From contig NZ_FMZI01000003.1 in assembly GCF_900101505.1 (NCBI RefSeq), forward strand, positions 248,001-312,000: DNA of 64,000 bases, read 5' to 3'. Positions 6,928 through 18,547 of this stretch are shown here, piece by piece. The stretch is from Antarctobacter albus (lineage in GTDB: Bacteria; Pseudomonadota; Alphaproteobacteria; Rhodobacterales; Rhodobacteraceae). A program made the translations under genes and the position numbers. The notes under the pieces were generated by a model. The model was not told where the DNA came from. It ran no database searches and saw only the letters and a program-made list of their open reading frames with translations. The number at the start of each line of letters is the position of its first letter. The first letter of the stretch is position 1.

Positions 6928-8460
6928 TCACAGATCCATCAGCAACCGGCGCGGGTCTTCCAGTGCTTCCTTGACGCGGACAAGGAAGGTCACTGCGCCT
7001 TTGCCGTCGACGATGCGGTGATCGTAGCTCAGCGCCAGGTACATCATCGGGCGGATCTTGATCTCGCCGTTGATGACCATCGGACGGTCCTGGATCTTGT
7101 GCATGCCAAGAATACCCGACTGCGGGGGGTTCAGGATCGGTGAGGACATCAGCGAGCCATAGACACCGCCGTTGGAGATGGTGAAGGTGCCGCCCTGCAT
7201 TTCCGCCATCGACAGCTTGCCGTCACGGGCGCGCTTGCCTTTCTCGGCGATCGCCTTCTCGATTTCGGCAAAGCTCATCTTGTCCGCGTCGCGGATCACC
7301 GGAACCACGAGGCCCTGAGGCGTGCCCGCAGCGATGCCCATGTGCACGAAGTTCTTGTAGACGATCTCGTTTCCGTCGATCTCCGCGTTGACCTCGGGCA
7401 CCTCCTTCAGGGCGTGGCAGCAGGCCTTGGTGAAGAAGGACATGAAGCCGAGCCGTGCGCCGTGCTTCTTCTCGAAGAGGTCCTTGTACTCCTTCCGCAG
7501 GGCCATCGTCTCGGTCATGTCCACCTCGTTGTAGGTGGTCAGGATCGCGGCGGTGTTCTGCGCGTCCTTGAGACGGCGGGCGATGGTCTGGCGCAGGCGG
7601 GTCATCTTGACCCGCTCCTCGCGGCCCGCGTCCTCGGCCGGGACCGGCGCGCGCGGCGCGGAGGCGGGGGCCGATGCGGCAGGCGCGGCGGATGCGGCAG
7701 CCACGGCGGCGGCTACATCGGCCTTGGTGGCACGACCGTCACGGCCGGTGCCCTGCACCTGCTCGCGCTTGATCCCGGCCTCGGCGATTGCCTTCTCGGC
7801 GGCGGGGCCGTCCTTGATGTCCTTGCCCGGACCGCCGTCGCCGGCGGGCGGGGTCTGGTACTGCTTCCCCTGCGCGGCCTCGTCCGGCGCCGGAGCGGCG
7901 GCCACGGCGGCCCCGCCCGAGGACAGGACCGCCAGCTTGGCGTCCGCCTGCACGGTGGTGCCTTCCTCGGCGACGATCTCTGTCAGCGTGCCGGCGGCGG
8001 GGGCGGGCACCTCGACGGACACCTTGTCGGTTTCCAGTTCGCAGAGCATCTCATCCTGCGCGACCGTGTCGCCGACCTTCTTGAACCAGGTCGAAACGGT
8101 CGCCTCGGATACGCTTTCGCCCAGCGTCGGCACCATGACGTCGACGCTCTCGCCGCCGCCGCTGCTTTCCTTGGCCTCGGCCGTCGGTTCGGGTTTGGCC
8201 GCGGGCGCGCTTTCGGCGCCAGCGGCCCCTTCCGAGATATTGGCCAGCAGGGCATCGACGCCCACGGTCTCACCTTCGGCGGCAACGATGTCGCTCAGCG
8301 TTCCGGCGACGGGCGAGGGAACCTCGACCGTGACCTTGTCGGTTTCAAGCTCGCAGAGCATTTCGTCCACCGCCACGGCATCGCCGGGCTTCTTGAACCA
8401 GGTTGCGACCGTTGCTTCGGTCACCGATTCCCCAAGTGTGGGAACACGCACTTCGGTCAT
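6928..8460 (-). CDS. sucB: 2-oxoglutarate dehydrogenase E2 (dihydrolipoamide succinyltransferase), two lipoyl domains
   Basis: This 510-residue subunit transfers succinyl groups from E1 to CoA and forms the core of the complex. Two lipoyl domains are visible, at about residues 1-76 and 108-184, each with ELETDKV around the lipoylated Lys; enteric SucB has one. A Pro/Ala-rich linker follows, then the peripheral subunit-binding domain ([18 protein letters not shown]) and the catalytic domain with [12 protein letters not shown] near the C-terminus. The gene starts 4 bases after the sucA stop. Double-lipoyl E2o subunits are familiar in this bacterial family, so this is a lineage trait rather than an error. 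Confidence 0.97.
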   Translation of the reverse strand: MTEVRVPTLGESVTEATVATWFKKPGDAVAVDEMLCELETDKVTVEVPSPVAGTLSDIVAAEGETVGVDALLANISEGAAGAESAPAAKPEPTAEAKESSGGGESVDVMVPTLGESVSEATVSTWFKKVGDTVAQDEMLCELETDKVSVEVPAPAAGTLTEIVAEEGTTVQADAKLAVLSSGGAAVAAAPAPDEAAQGKQYQTPPAGDGGPGKDIKDGPAAEKAIAEAGIKREQVQGTGRDGRATKADVAAAVAAASAAPAASAPASAPRAPVPAEDAGREERVKMTRLRQTIARRLKDAQNTAAILTTYNEVDMTETMALRKEYKDLFEKKHGARLGFMSFFTKACCHALKEVPEVNAEIDGNEIVYKNFVHMGIAAGTPQGLVVPVIRDADKMSFAEIEKAIAEKGKRARDGKLSMAEMQGGTFTISNGGVYGSLMSSPILNPPQSGILGMHKIQDRPMVINGEIKIRPMMYLALSYDHRIVDGKGAVTFLVRVKEALEDPRRLLMDL

Positions 8461-8464
8461 GGTC

Positions 8465-11437
8465 TTACTTTCCTTCCACTGTCAGCGCTTCGTCAACAAG
8501 CGCCTCTTGCTGTGCTTTGTGCTGGCTGGCCAGGCCCGTTGCGGGGCTGGCCGATGTGGCGCGGCCCACGTAGCGCGGGCGCGGATGCGTGGCGCCGATA
8601 CGGCCCAGCACCCATTCGATATTGGGTTCGATAAAGCCCCAGGCGCCCTGGTTCTTGGGCTCTTCCTGGCACCAGAGCATCTCGGCCCCCTTGAAGCGTT
8701 CCAGTTCCTTGACCAGCGAAATCGCCGGGAAGGGATAGAACTGTTCGACCCGGAGCAGGTAGACATCGTCGATGCCGCGCGCGTCGCGTTCCTCGAGCAG
8801 GTCGTAGTAGACCTTGCCCGAACACATCACCACGCGCTTGATCTTGTCGTCGGCCACCAGCTTGGTTTCGCTCTCGCCGGATTCCGCGCTGTCCCAGAGA
8901 ACCCGGTGGAACGAGGAATTGGTGGTGAACATGTCGGCGCTCGACACGCAGAGTTTGTGCCGCAGCAGCGATTTCGGCGTCATCAGGATCAGCGGCTTGC
9001 GGAAGGTCCGGTGCAGCTGACGGCGCAGGATGTGGAAATAGTTCGCGGGCGTCGAACAGTTCGCCACGATCCAGTTGTCCTGCCCGCACATCTGCAGGAA
9101 GCGTTCCAGACGCGCCGACGAGTGTTCTGGCCCCTGGCCCTCGAAGCCGTGCGGCAGCAGGCAGACAAGGCCCGACATCCGCAGCCATTTCGATTCACCC
9201 GAGCTGATGAACTGGTCGAACATGATCTGCGCGCCGTTGGCGAAATCGCCGAACTGCGCCTCCCAGAGGGTCAGCGCATTGGGTTCCGCCAGCGAATAAC
9301 CGTATTCGAACCCCAGCACCGCGTATTCCGACAGGGCGCTGTCGATCACCTCGAACCGGGCCTGTCCTTCGCGGATGTTGTTGAGCGGGTAGTAACGCTC
9401 TTCGGTCTCCTGGTTCACGATGCCCGAATGGCGCTGCGAGAAGGTGCCGCGGGTCGAGTCCTGGCCCGCAAGGCGCACCGGGTAGCCCTCCAGTTGCAAC
9501 GAGCCGAAGGCCAGTGCCTCGGCCGTGGCCCAGTCAAAGCCTTCGCCGGTCTCGAACATCTTGGCGCGGCTTTCCAGCAGACGTCCCACGGTGCGGTGTA
9601 CCGGGAAACCATCGGGCAGATGGGTCAGGGCGCTGCCGACGTCGGCCAGGGCCTTTTCGGAAATCGAGGTCTTGCCGCGCTGGTACTTGCCCTCTTTCTG
9701 CTTGTCGAGGTGGCTCCACCGGCCATCCAGCCAGTCCGCCTTGTTCGGGCGATAGACCTTGCCGGCCTCGAATTCCTCGTTCAGCAGCGCCTGGAAGGCG
9801 GCCTTCATGTCCTCGATCTCGCCCTCGGGGATCAGACCGTCCTTGACCAGCCGTTCCGTGTAGAGAGTCAGCGTCGTCTTCTGCTTCTTGATCTTGTTGT
9901 ACATGATCGGGTTGGTGAACATGGGCTCGTCGCCCTCGTTGTGACCGAACCGGCGATAGCAGAAGATGTCGATGACCACGTCCTTGCCGAATTTCTGGCG
10001 GAACTCGGTTGCGACCTTGGCGGCATGCACCACGGCCTCGGGGTCGTCGCCGTTGACGTGGAAGATCGGCGCCTCGACCACCAGCGCGTTGTCGGTGGGA
10101 TAGGGCGACGAGCGCGAGAAGTGCGGCGCGGTGGTAAAGCCGATCTGGTTGTTCACGACGATGTGGATCGTGCCGCCGGTGCGGTGCCCGCGCAGGCCCG
10201 ACAGGGCGAAACATTCCGCCACCACGCCCTGGCCGGCAAAGGCCGCGTCGCCGTGCAGAAGGATCGGCATGACCTGGATGCGGTCATGGTCGTGGTACTG
10301 GTCCTGCTTGGCGCGGACCTTGCCCAGGACCACCGGGTTCACCGCCTCGAGGTGGCTGGGGTTGGCGGTCAGCGACAGGTGGACCGGATGGCCGTCAAAG
10401 GTGCGGTCGGAAGAGGCGCCGAGGTGGTATTTCACGTCGCCCGAACCGTCCACGTCCTCGGGCTTGAAGCTGCCGCCCTGGAATTCGTTGAAGATCGCCT
10501 TGTAGGGCTTGTTCATCACGTTCGCCAGCACCGACAGGCGGCCGCGGTGCGGCATGCCGATGACGATCTCCTTGACGCCCAGGTTGCCGCCGCGCTTGAT
10601 GATCTGCTCCATCGCGGGGATCAGGCTTTCGCCACCGTCGAGGCCGAACCGCTTGGTGCCCATGTACTTGACGTGCAGGAACTTCTCGAAGCCCTCGGCC
10701 TCGACCATCTTGTTCAGGATCGCTTTGCGGCCTTCGCGGGTGAACTTGACCTCCTTGCCAAAGCCCTCGATCCGCTCCTTCAGCCAGCTGGCCTGTTCGG
10801 GGTCCGAGATGTGCATGTACTGCAGGGCGAAGGTGCCGCAATAGGTGCGCTTGATGATCGACAGGATCTCGCGCAGCGATGCGATCTGCAGGCCCAGCAC
10901 GTTGTCGATGAAGATCGGGCGATCCATGTCGCCCTCGGTGAAGCCATAGGACTTGGGATCAAGCTCGGGGTGGTTCGAGGTGTCGCGCAGGCCCAGCGGG
11001 TCAAGATCGGCGGCCAGGTGGCCCCGGATCCGGTAGGCGCGGATGATCATCAGGGCGCGGATGCTGTCCAGCACGGCACGTTGCACCTGGTCGTCCGTGA
11101 CCTCGACGCCTTTTTCGGCGGCCTTGTCCTTGATCTTCTTGCCGGCGCCCTTGGCCTCGGCCGGAACGGCGGGCATCGGCCATTCACCGGTCAGCGCCCC
11201 GGTCAGGTCATCCTCGAGCGCAGGCGGCCAGTCGGCGCGGGCCCAGCTGGGGCCGCTGGCCTCCTTGCGCACGTCCGCCTCGGCATCGCCCAACTGGCGA
11301 AAGAACTCGGCCCAGGCATCGTCGACCGCGTTCGGATCGGCGGCATAGCGGGCGTACATCTGTTCGAGGTACTCCGCGTTGTGCCCCTGCATGAAGCTGG
11401 AGGCATGGAAGAGGTCGTTGGGGCTTTGGTCGGTCAT
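8465..11437 (-). CDS. sucA: 2-oxoglutarate dehydrogenase E1
   Basis: This 990-residue thiamine-diphosphate enzyme decarboxylates 2-oxoglutarate and succinylates the lipoyl group of E2. Its N-terminus ([20 protein letters not shown]) includes the short E2-binding segment typical of E1o. Catalytic-core motifs include [23 protein letters not shown] and VNNQIGFTT, and the transketolase-like half contains GFEYGYS. The start at 11437 is set by a GAGGTG ribosome site and a 4-base ATGA overlap with the small ORF upstream; the 50 extra upstream residues in frame are that ORF's DNA read in the wrong frame. The length is normal for the family. Confidence 0.97.
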   Translation of the reverse strand: MTDQSPNDLFHASSFMQGHNAEYLEQMYARYAADPNAVDDAWAEFFRQLGDAEADVRKEASGPSWARADWPPALEDDLTGALTGEWPMPAVPAEAKGAGKKIKDKAAEKGVEVTDDQVQRAVLDSIRALMIIRAYRIRGHLAADLDPLGLRDTSNHPELDPKSYGFTEGDMDRPIFIDNVLGLQIASLREILSIIKRTYCGTFALQYMHISDPEQASWLKERIEGFGKEVKFTREGRKAILNKMVEAEGFEKFLHVKYMGTKRFGLDGGESLIPAMEQIIKRGGNLGVKEIVIGMPHRGRLSVLANVMNKPYKAIFNEFQGGSFKPEDVDGSGDVKYHLGASSDRTFDGHPVHLSLTANPSHLEAVNPVVLGKVRAKQDQYHDHDRIQVMPILLHGDAAFAGQGVVAECFALSGLRGHRTGGTIHIVVNNQIGFTTAPHFSRSSPYPTDNALVVEAPIFHVNGDDPEAVVHAAKVATEFRQKFGKDVVIDIFCYRRFGHNEGDEPMFTNPIMYNKIKKQKTTLTLYTERLVKDGLIPEGEIEDMKAAFQALLNEEFEAGKVYRPNKADWLDGRWSHLDKQKEGKYQRGKTSISEKALADVGSALTHLPDGFPVHRTVGRLLESRAKMFETGEGFDWATAEALAFGSLQLEGYPVRLAGQDSTRGTFSQRHSGIVNQETEERYYPLNNIREGQARFEVIDSALSEYAVLGFEYGYSLAEPNALTLWEAQFGDFANGAQIMFDQFISSGESKWLRMSGLVCLLPHGFEGQGPEHSSARLERFLQMCGQDNWIVANCSTPANYFHILRRQLHRTFRKPLILMTPKSLLRHKLCVSSADMFTTNSSFHRVLWDSAESGESETKLVADDKIKRVVMCSGKVYYDLLEERDARGIDDVYLLRVEQFYPFPAISLVKELERFKGAEMLWCQEEPKNQGAWGFIEPNIEWVLGRIGATHPRPRYVGRATSASPATGLASQHKAQQEALVDEALTVEGK

Positions 11438-11667
11438 TGAGGCACCTCGTTGGGGTTGGGACCGTATTCGTTGGGACCGGGGTGAGAGGGTTTGGCAAGC
11501 CATCGGAGGATGGCGACCAATGTCTCCAGGTAACCGATGAACATGAAAGGAAGGGCCATCGGGAAATGCTGCCGACCGGCGCGCCACGACAAGGTCCGTT
11601 CAGTGAGGAAACAGGTCCTTGTTGCATGGCCCGGTGACGTAGGCATGTTCGTCGTGGCGGCTGTCAT
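11434..11667 (-). CDS. Small protein (77 residues) coupled to sucA, possibly a shortened DUF805 protein
   Basis: This ORF runs from MTAATTNMPT to NPNEVPQ. It has one hydrophobic segment (about residues 36-56) and a tail GPNEYGPNPNE. The start region (CFLTERTLSWRAGRQHF) and the tail resemble the two ends of DUF805 membrane proteins (CF-x-F-x-GRA-R and GPN-x-YGP-x-P) with the multi-helix middle missing; this is a visual resemblance only. It has a GAGGTG ribosome site and overlaps both neighbours by ATGA junctions, so translation from the 55-residue ORF through to sucA looks coupled. Confidence 0.6.
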   Translation of the reverse strand: MTAATTNMPTSPGHATRTCFLTERTLSWRAGRQHFPMALPFMFIGYLETLVAILRWLAKPSHPGPNEYGPNPNEVPQ

Positions 11668-11831
11668 GGATGCACCTCGTCTAGCGGGGCGGCATTGCAC
11701 GACAGGCACAGCGGCGCGCCCGCTGCCCATCCGGCAAGACAGCAGCTGAGCAGCAGCGCACCGGTCGCAAGGTTCACCAGCCGCCAGTGCCCGGAGGTCT
11801 CCCGCTTCGGCTGCATGCTTGCCCGACTCAT
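11664..11831 (-). CDS. Small single-pass membrane protein (55 residues) upstream of the sucA-linked ORF
   Basis: This short ORF (MSRASMQPKRETSGHW... to LDEVHP) has a basic N-terminus, one hydrophobic segment at about residues 20-40 and a Cys pair in LCLSC. Its stop overlaps the next start (ATGA). The in-frame open region continues upstream to a possible ATG at 12110 with a strong GGAGAGGACAG ribosome site, which would give 148 residues; the extra part is Pro/Ala-rich without recognisable features, so the short form is preferred but not certain. No family recognised. Confidence 0.45.
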   Translation of the reverse strand: MSRASMQPKRETSGHWRLVNLATGALLLSCCLAGWAAGAPLCLSCNAAPLDEVHP

Positions 11832-12123
11832 AACAATCTCTGCGCTCTTCAATTCCGGTCCCAGTATGTCACGGCGGGCGTTCCCGTGAAGGCTTGACGG
11901 ACCGGACAGGGGAGCCGCGGGCATGAGACGATGGAAGACCGGGCTACGGAAGTGCGTCCGGACCTGCGCCAGAAGTTGGGGCGCCGCATGGTGCATGTCT
12001 GGGGGGAAATCCGGCGACAGGGCGGCAGCACCGGTTGTCGGTACGACAGCCTCCGGCAATGCGCTGGCCGCGCTGCCGTTCTTCCGCCGATCCGTGACAC
12101 CGCGTGCCATCTGTCCTCTCCGT

Positions 12124-12144
12124 GCCCCGGGCCTTCCCCGGGGC
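12124..12144 (-). terminator. Hairpin downstream of sucD
   Basis: A 7-base perfect stem (GCCCCGG and its complement) with a 7-base loop lies about 85 bases after the sucD stop. There is no T-run, so it may be an attenuator or RNA-stability element rather than a full terminator. Confidence 0.35.
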
Positions 12145-12201
12145 CTCCTGATGTGGCGCCCGGTCCGGATCTCTCCGGGCCGGGCCGTTGGGTCAGGTCA
12201 T

Positions 12202-12220
12202 GCCGGGCAGGGCGCCCGGC
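12202..12220 (-). terminator. Hairpin immediately after sucD
   Basis: A stem of GCCGGGC pairing with GCCCGGC, with a 5-base loop, begins 8 bases after the sucD stop on the minus strand. It has no T-run. It could partly insulate sucD from sucA or protect the upstream mRNA. Confidence 0.35.
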
Positions 12221-12227
12221 GCCGCGT

Positions 12228-13109
12228 TCAGCCGATGGCCTTCAGCACGGCCTCTCCCAGCGTCGCGGGGCTGTCGGCCACCACGATGCCGGCGGCGTTC
12301 ATCGCCTCGATCTTGTCCTCGGCGCCGCCCTTGCCGCCGGCGACGATCGCGCCCGCGTGGCCCATGCGGCGGCCCGGAGGCGCCGTGCGGCCGGCAATGA
12401 AACCGGCGGTGGGCTTCCAGCGGCCCTTCTTCTTTTCGTCGGCCAGGAACTGTGCCGCTTCCTCCTCGGCGGAGCCGCCGATCTCGCCGATCATGATGAT
12501 CGCCTCGGTCTCATCGTCAGCCAGGAACCATTCCAGCACGTCGATATGCTCGGTGCCCTTGATCGGGTCGCCGCCGATGCCGACGCAGGTCGACTGGCCC
12601 AGGCCCACGTCGGTGGTCTGCTTGACCGCCTCGTAAGTCAGCGTGCCGGAACGCGACACGACCCCGACCTTGCCGCGTTTGTGGATGTGGCCGGGCATGA
12701 TGCCGATCTTGCAGGCGTCGGGCGTGATGACACCGGGGCAGTTCGGGCCGATCAGGACGGATTGCGAAGTTTCCAGCGCGCGCTTGACCTTCATCATGTC
12801 CAGCACCGGGATGCCCTCGGTGATGCAGACGATCAGTTCCATTTCGGCGTCGATGGCTTCGAGGATCGAATCCGCGGCGAAGGGCGGCGGGACATAGATC
12901 ACAGAGGCATTGGCCTCGGTCACATGCTTGGCCTCGTGGACCGAGTTGAAGACCGGCAGGTCCAGGTGCGTCTGTCCGCCTTTGCCCGGGGTCACGCCGC
13001 CGACCATCTTGGTGCCGTAGGCAATCGCCTGCTCGGTGTGGAAGGTGCCTTGCGAGCCGGTGAGGCCCTGGCAGATCACTTTGGTGTTTTCATCGATGAG
13101 GACGGCCAT
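12228..13109 (-). CDS. sucD: Succinyl-CoA synthetase alpha subunit
   Basis: This 293-residue subunit binds CoA and carries the phosphohistidine used to make ATP or GTP while converting succinyl-CoA to succinate. The N-terminal CoA-binding Rossmann fold begins [24 protein letters not shown], the ligase region includes [10 protein letters not shown], and the phosphorylated His is His251 in GHAGAI. The length is normal. In most relatives sucD follows sucC closely; here three unrelated genes (13199-15943) lie between the two subunits. Confidence 0.97.
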   Translation of the reverse strand: MAVLIDENTKVICQGLTGSQGTFHTEQAIAYGTKMVGGVTPGKGGQTHLDLPVFNSVHEAKHVTEANASVIYVPPPFAADSILEAIDAEMELIVCITEGIPVLDMMKVKRALETSQSVLIGPNCPGVITPDACKIGIMPGHIHKRGKVGVVSRSGTLTYEAVKQTTDVGLGQSTCVGIGGDPIKGTEHIDVLEWFLADDETEAIIMIGEIGGSAEEEAAQFLADEKKKGRWKPTAGFIAGRTAPPGRRMGHAGAIVAGGKGGAEDKIEAMNAAGIVVADSPATLGEAVLKAIG

Positions 13110-13198
13110 GTGCTTTCCTGTCTTTGGGTGATGATCAAGCAGCGCGGCTGCGCGGCGTCGGGTTGGGCCTGCAAGCAGGCGATGAAAGGGGCCGCTGG

Positions 13199-14341
13199 TC
13201 AGAAGGTCTCAATGTGGTCGACCTCCTGTCTTGCGGCGGCTTCGGTGCGTTTCGCCACCGTCATTTCGTCCCACCAGTCCAGCAGGACCTCGATGGCGAC
13301 ACGGGCGACGGCATCGGCCTCGTCGTCCGCCTCCTGCGCCTGTGGCGCGGGCAGCGGGCGCTCGGGGAACAGCGTCTCGCGCTCGGGGAAATAGGTTTCC
13401 AGGATCGCCTTCTCATGCGGGGCGTTGCGGCGGCGGATTTCCTGCGCCTGTTCCGGCGTCAGGCGCAGTTTCTCGCGGCCGGCGGCGGCCCCGTCCAGCG
13501 CCTGCACCAGGCGCGCGCGGAACCCGGCAGGCAGGCGATCCCCAAGTTCCGGCAGCAATTGGTTCATCCGGACAAGGAAGGGCACGGCCTCGGGCCAGTA
13601 GGCTTCGTTGCTGCGCTCCGAGATAGACAGCTCGGAAGGGTTCACCCCGAAGAGGCCGAAGAAATCCTGCATCAGGTCGCCGCCGTCCAGGGTGCTGCGG
13701 TCGAACAGGCGCACGTGCAGGCGGTCGCGCCCGACATGGGCGGCCCAGCGGTCCAGCACCGTGCGGGTGTCGTAGAGCGCCGGGTTGGTCATGAATTCGT
13801 CCAGCGTGTGCGACACGCCCCCGCGCAGGGTCTGGGAATAGCGGCTCAGGATGCGGTCTTCCTGGCGGCGGATGTAGACGAGATAGGTCACTTCGTCGAA
13901 CCGCGGTTCGATCAGCTCGCGCAGGATGCGGAACTGTTCATCCGTGCGCACGCTCAGCGACAGGTCCTCGCAGGACAACAGCACCGTGCCGGGGCCTTGC
14001 AGGTTGGCGACCTCGTTGATCGCGTTGTGCAGCCGCGCCGGGAAGCCCTGCACGAAGGCGGCCCGTTTCTCGGGCGTCTCCAGCGGCAGGCGGCGCGCAA
14101 TGTATTGCGGCAGGTCATCGCCCGAGGCGAGCTGCACATAGGCCGACAATGAAATCTGCGCGTAGCGCTCGCCGTAGAGGTTGGGAAAGAACAGGCCGCG
14201 CGTCTTGAGCAGGCCCCAGTTGGCATGCAGCACGGATTGGATCGCGGTCGTGCCCGTCTTGGACAGGCCGATATGCACGACACAGCGCCGGGTCCCGTCG
14301 GAACGGGGGGCGAAGGGGCTCTGTGCGGCGGTTTCGGTCAT
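13199..14341 (-). CDS. Sulfotransferase-like protein 1
   Basis: This 380-residue protein has a P-loop-like 5'-phosphosulfate loop near its N-terminus ([18 protein letters not shown]), a serine after [11 protein letters not shown] and a basic segment [19 protein letters not shown], a pattern shared with sulfotransferase-family proteins that use PAPS to sulfate sugars or lipids. The catalytic acceptor is unknown. The start MTETAAQ was chosen because the 29 residues upstream are disordered and overlap the preceding gene. It sits with a paralogue between sucC and sucD, 89 bases ahead of sucD. Confidence 0.65.
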   Translation of the reverse strand: MTETAAQSPFAPRSDGTRRCVVHIGLSKTGTTAIQSVLHANWGLLKTRGLFFPNLYGERYAQISLSAYVQLASGDDLPQYIARRLPLETPEKRAAFVQGFPARLHNAINEVANLQGPGTVLLSCEDLSLSVRTDEQFRILRELIEPRFDEVTYLVYIRRQEDRILSRYSQTLRGGVSHTLDEFMTNPALYDTRTVLDRWAAHVGRDRLHVRLFDRSTLDGGDLMQDFFGLFGVNPSELSISERSNEAYWPEAVPFLVRMNQLLPELGDRLPAGFRARLVQALDGAAAGREKLRLTPEQAQEIRRRNAPHEKAILETYFPERETLFPERPLPAPQAQEADDEADAVARVAIEVLLDWWDEMTVAKRTEAAARQEVDHIETF

Positions 14342-14384
14342 CTTGCTGGCAGGCTCTCGTTCTGTGTCGTGTCTGTTATCGGGT

Positions 14385-15263
14385 CTATTCTGCCGCCCAG
14401 GTCCGGAACTCGGCGCGCCGGTCGGCAAAGCAGTGACCTTCGATCCAGGCCATTGTCACGGCATTGCGGGTGGCAATGGCGCTGCGGGTTTCGGCGGAAA
14501 GGCTGGGCCGTTTCGGGGCGCGGGCCATCGGCATCAGCCCGCGCAGCCCGTCCCGGAACGAGGTGTTGAGCCGCTTGGCGCGCGTTTCCACCACGCCGCG
14601 CGGCAGGCCCAGGACGCTCGCGAAGTCCTCGACCAGGCCACTGCCGCGCAGCCAGTCTTCGCGGAACAGCCGCACGTCCAGTGCCTCGGGGCCCACGGCC
14701 TGTTGCCACATGCCCAGGAGCCGGGCGAAGGGGGCCTGACCGACGCGCTTGGCGAATTCCGCCAGCGATTCGTCCCGGCCGCTTCTGCGCTTGTGATGGC
14801 CATAAAGGCTCACCAGCCAGGGTTCGGGGCGGCGGATATAGGCGACATAGCGGACGCGGCCGAACAGCGATGACAGCCAGTCGGCCAGGGCCTGCGTTGC
14901 GGCGGGGGTCATGTTCCGCCCCACCAGCGCCTCGCTCGATCCGACCCAGGTGTCGAAACCGCCCTTGGCCACCCTTGCCTCGAAGTCGCGGCGAAAGTCC
15001 TCTGCCACGCGGTCCTGGCTGGCGCGATCGGTGATGCCCAGAACTGCATTCATCGGGCGCGCGGGCACGTCCTCACCGGCCAGCGTGCAGGCCAGGACCT
15101 GCAACTGCGGATTGGTGCAGACGACGTCGTCACGCGGGTCCATCCGGCGATACCAGATGCCCTGGTCGGCCAATGCAGAGGCCTGATCGCCCAGCCATTG
15201 CTGCAGGGCGGTCGAGCCGCATTTGTTGAAGCCGATATGAAGGATGGCGTCGGGGCGGGACAT
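14385..15263 (-). CDS. Sulfotransferase-like protein 2
   Basis: This 292-residue protein has the same architecture as its downstream neighbour: an N-terminal ILHIGFNKCGSTALQQWL phosphosulfate-type loop, a WVGSSEALV segment and the basic strand-helix YVAYIRRPEPWLVSLYGHHK. The two are paralogues but clearly diverged, so the duplication is old or they were acquired as a pair. The likely role is sulfation of a cell-surface glycan or lipid; this is inference. The gap to the next gene is 43 bases. Confidence 0.65.
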   Translation of the reverse strand: MSRPDAILHIGFNKCGSTALQQWLGDQASALADQGIWYRRMDPRDDVVCTNPQLQVLACTLAGEDVPARPMNAVLGITDRASQDRVAEDFRRDFEARVAKGGFDTWVGSSEALVGRNMTPAATQALADWLSSLFGRVRYVAYIRRPEPWLVSLYGHHKRRSGRDESLAEFAKRVGQAPFARLLGMWQQAVGPEALDVRLFREDWLRGSGLVEDFASVLGLPRGVVETRAKRLNTSFRDGLRGLMPMARAPKRPSLSAETRSAIATRNAVTMAWIEGHCFADRRAEFRTWAAE

Positions 15264-15394
15264 GGGGACGGATCTACGAATTGGGACCGGGGGACATCCC
15301 CCATGCCCGGGTTGCGCTGTTGACGTTCCAGAGGACGACCATTGCGGCGGTCTCCTTGCTCAGGTTCGGCAGGGGGGCCTGCCATGTGTTCGGG

Positions 15395-15423
15395 GGCTGC
15401 GGGCGGGTGGTCCGCCCGCAGCC
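15395..15423 (-). terminator. Strong hairpin after the PH-like membrane protein gene
   Basis: A perfect 12-base stem (GGCTGCGGGCGG and its complement) with a 5-base loop starts 4 bases after the stop at 15428. It lacks a T-run. Its strength suggests at least partial termination between sucC and the sulfotransferase-like genes, so sucD may need readthrough or another promoter. Confidence 0.55.
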
Positions 15424-15427
15424 AGTG

Positions 15428-15943
15428 TCACGCGGCCCGTTGCCGGGCCTTGTTCGCGTAGTCGAGCACCTCGTTGCCGAAGTCGTCCAGGGACGTGCTC
15501 AACATGTTCCTGGTGTAGCCGATGCCGGCGTCCGGTCGGGACGTCACCATCTTGCTGAAGAACCGCACCCCGGCTGCCTTGTAGGCGTCCGGAGAGACCT
15601 GCAGCAGGACGGCATCCCAGCGCCCGTTGTTGGACTTTCCGATGGTGACGGACTGCAGGGCGGACCAGGGGATCTCGTTGCGAAACATCCGGGCGTCCCG
15701 AAAGCCGGTGGGCGTCAGGTGCAGGCCTTTCGGCCCGGCCAGGAGCAGGCGCAGCCCCATCAGGAACGGAACCGCGCCGACAACCATGAAGACCAGCCCC
15801 ACGATCTGCAGGGCCTCCCGGTCGCTTCTGCCGCGCAGGCTCAGGATGTTCAGGGCAAGGCCCAAGCCGATAGCCAAGAGAACAAGGCCGAACAACAGCA
15901 CATGAATGCCGATACCGGAGGTCTTGATGATCTTCGTTTCCAT
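15428..15943 (-). CDS. Membrane protein with two helices and a PH-like domain
   Basis: This 171-residue protein has two membrane segments (about residues 10-30 and 47-70) followed by a soluble domain of beta strands containing GLHLTPTGF, then the segment IPWSALQSVTI, the layout of bacterial PH-like proteins of the STM3941 type. Function is unknown. It begins 10 bases after the sucC stop, so it is co-transcribed with sucC. No ribosome site is obvious, suggesting dependence on translation of sucC. Confidence 0.6.
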   Translation of the reverse strand: METKIIKTSGIGIHVLLFGLVLLAIGLGLALNILSLRGRSDREALQIVGLVFMVVGAVPFLMGLRLLLAGPKGLHLTPTGFRDARMFRNEIPWSALQSVTIGKSNNGRWDAVLLQVSPDAYKAAGVRFFSKMVTSRPDAGIGYTRNMLSTSLDDFGNEVLDYANKARQRAA

Positions 15944-15953
15944 GACCGGAGGA

Positions 15954-17147
<1,194 letters not shown>

Positions 17148-17256
17148 GGGTCGTCTGTCCCCGTGTTGCTGCGGATTTTCCCTACCTAGGCAGTCTACGG
17201 GGTCGGTTAGAACCGATATTTTGCCGCATCGGCGAGATTGGGCCGGTTTTCCGACA

Positions 17257-17293
17257 TTTGTGATCACAGCCCCGAAAGCTGTGATCACATATT
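17257..17293 (-). promoter_or_regulatory. Paired GTGATCAC operator upstream of sucC
   Basis: Two TGTGATCACA palindromes (17259-17268 and 17280-17289) stand with centres exactly 21 bases apart, about two helical turns. On the minus strand the distal one reads AATATGTGATCACAGC and the proximal one GTGATCACAAA; both strings occur in the same order and spacing upstream of sdhC. The proximal element ends 109 bases before the sucC ATG. This fits cooperative binding of two dimers of a shared regulator, whose identity cannot be read here. Confidence 0.8.
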
Positions 17294-17374
17294 CGCAAGC
17301 CCTTATGGGAAAGGTGATTCGCAGCGAGCGCTACCAGCCCCGGGCGACCGTCCAGGGGGCCGTCCGCAAAAGCA

Positions 17375-17403
17375 AAACGCCCGGGTGCTTGGCCCGGGCG
17401 TTT
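17375..17403 (-). terminator. Rho-independent terminator of mdh
   Basis: A perfect 11-base stem (AAACGCCCGGG and its complement) with a 7-base loop starts 22 bases after the mdh stop and is followed on the minus strand by a T-rich stretch (TGCTTTTGC). It also has T-residues on the plus strand, so it may work both ways. Confidence 0.85.
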
Positions 17404-17425
17404 GGTTTTTCTGTTCGGACCTGGC

Positions 17426-18496
<1,071 letters not shown>

Positions 18497-18547
18497 CTAA
18501 AGGCACGATAAGAACCTGTCACCGGGGAAAATTTCGCGGAGGCAAGC

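Larger units (their letters stand above)
11832..12227. other. 396-base gap between sucD and the small coupled ORFs
   Basis: The gap contains several GC-rich hairpins close to the sucD stop and a minus-strand frame that stays open from 12110 into the 55-residue ORF. No gene is confidently recognised. The hairpins may attenuate or process the transcript between sucCD and sucAB. Confidence 0.4.

Noticed and set aside
6915-6940. GATCACAG close to the sucB stop
   Set aside because: Only half of the dyad, inside or beside coding sequence and with no second copy; chance occurrence.
7535-11440. 1301-codon plus-strand open frame opposite sucA and sucB
   Set aside because: It mirrors the codon structure of two well-supported minus-strand genes and has no recognisable domain; long antisense frames are expected in GC-rich DNA.
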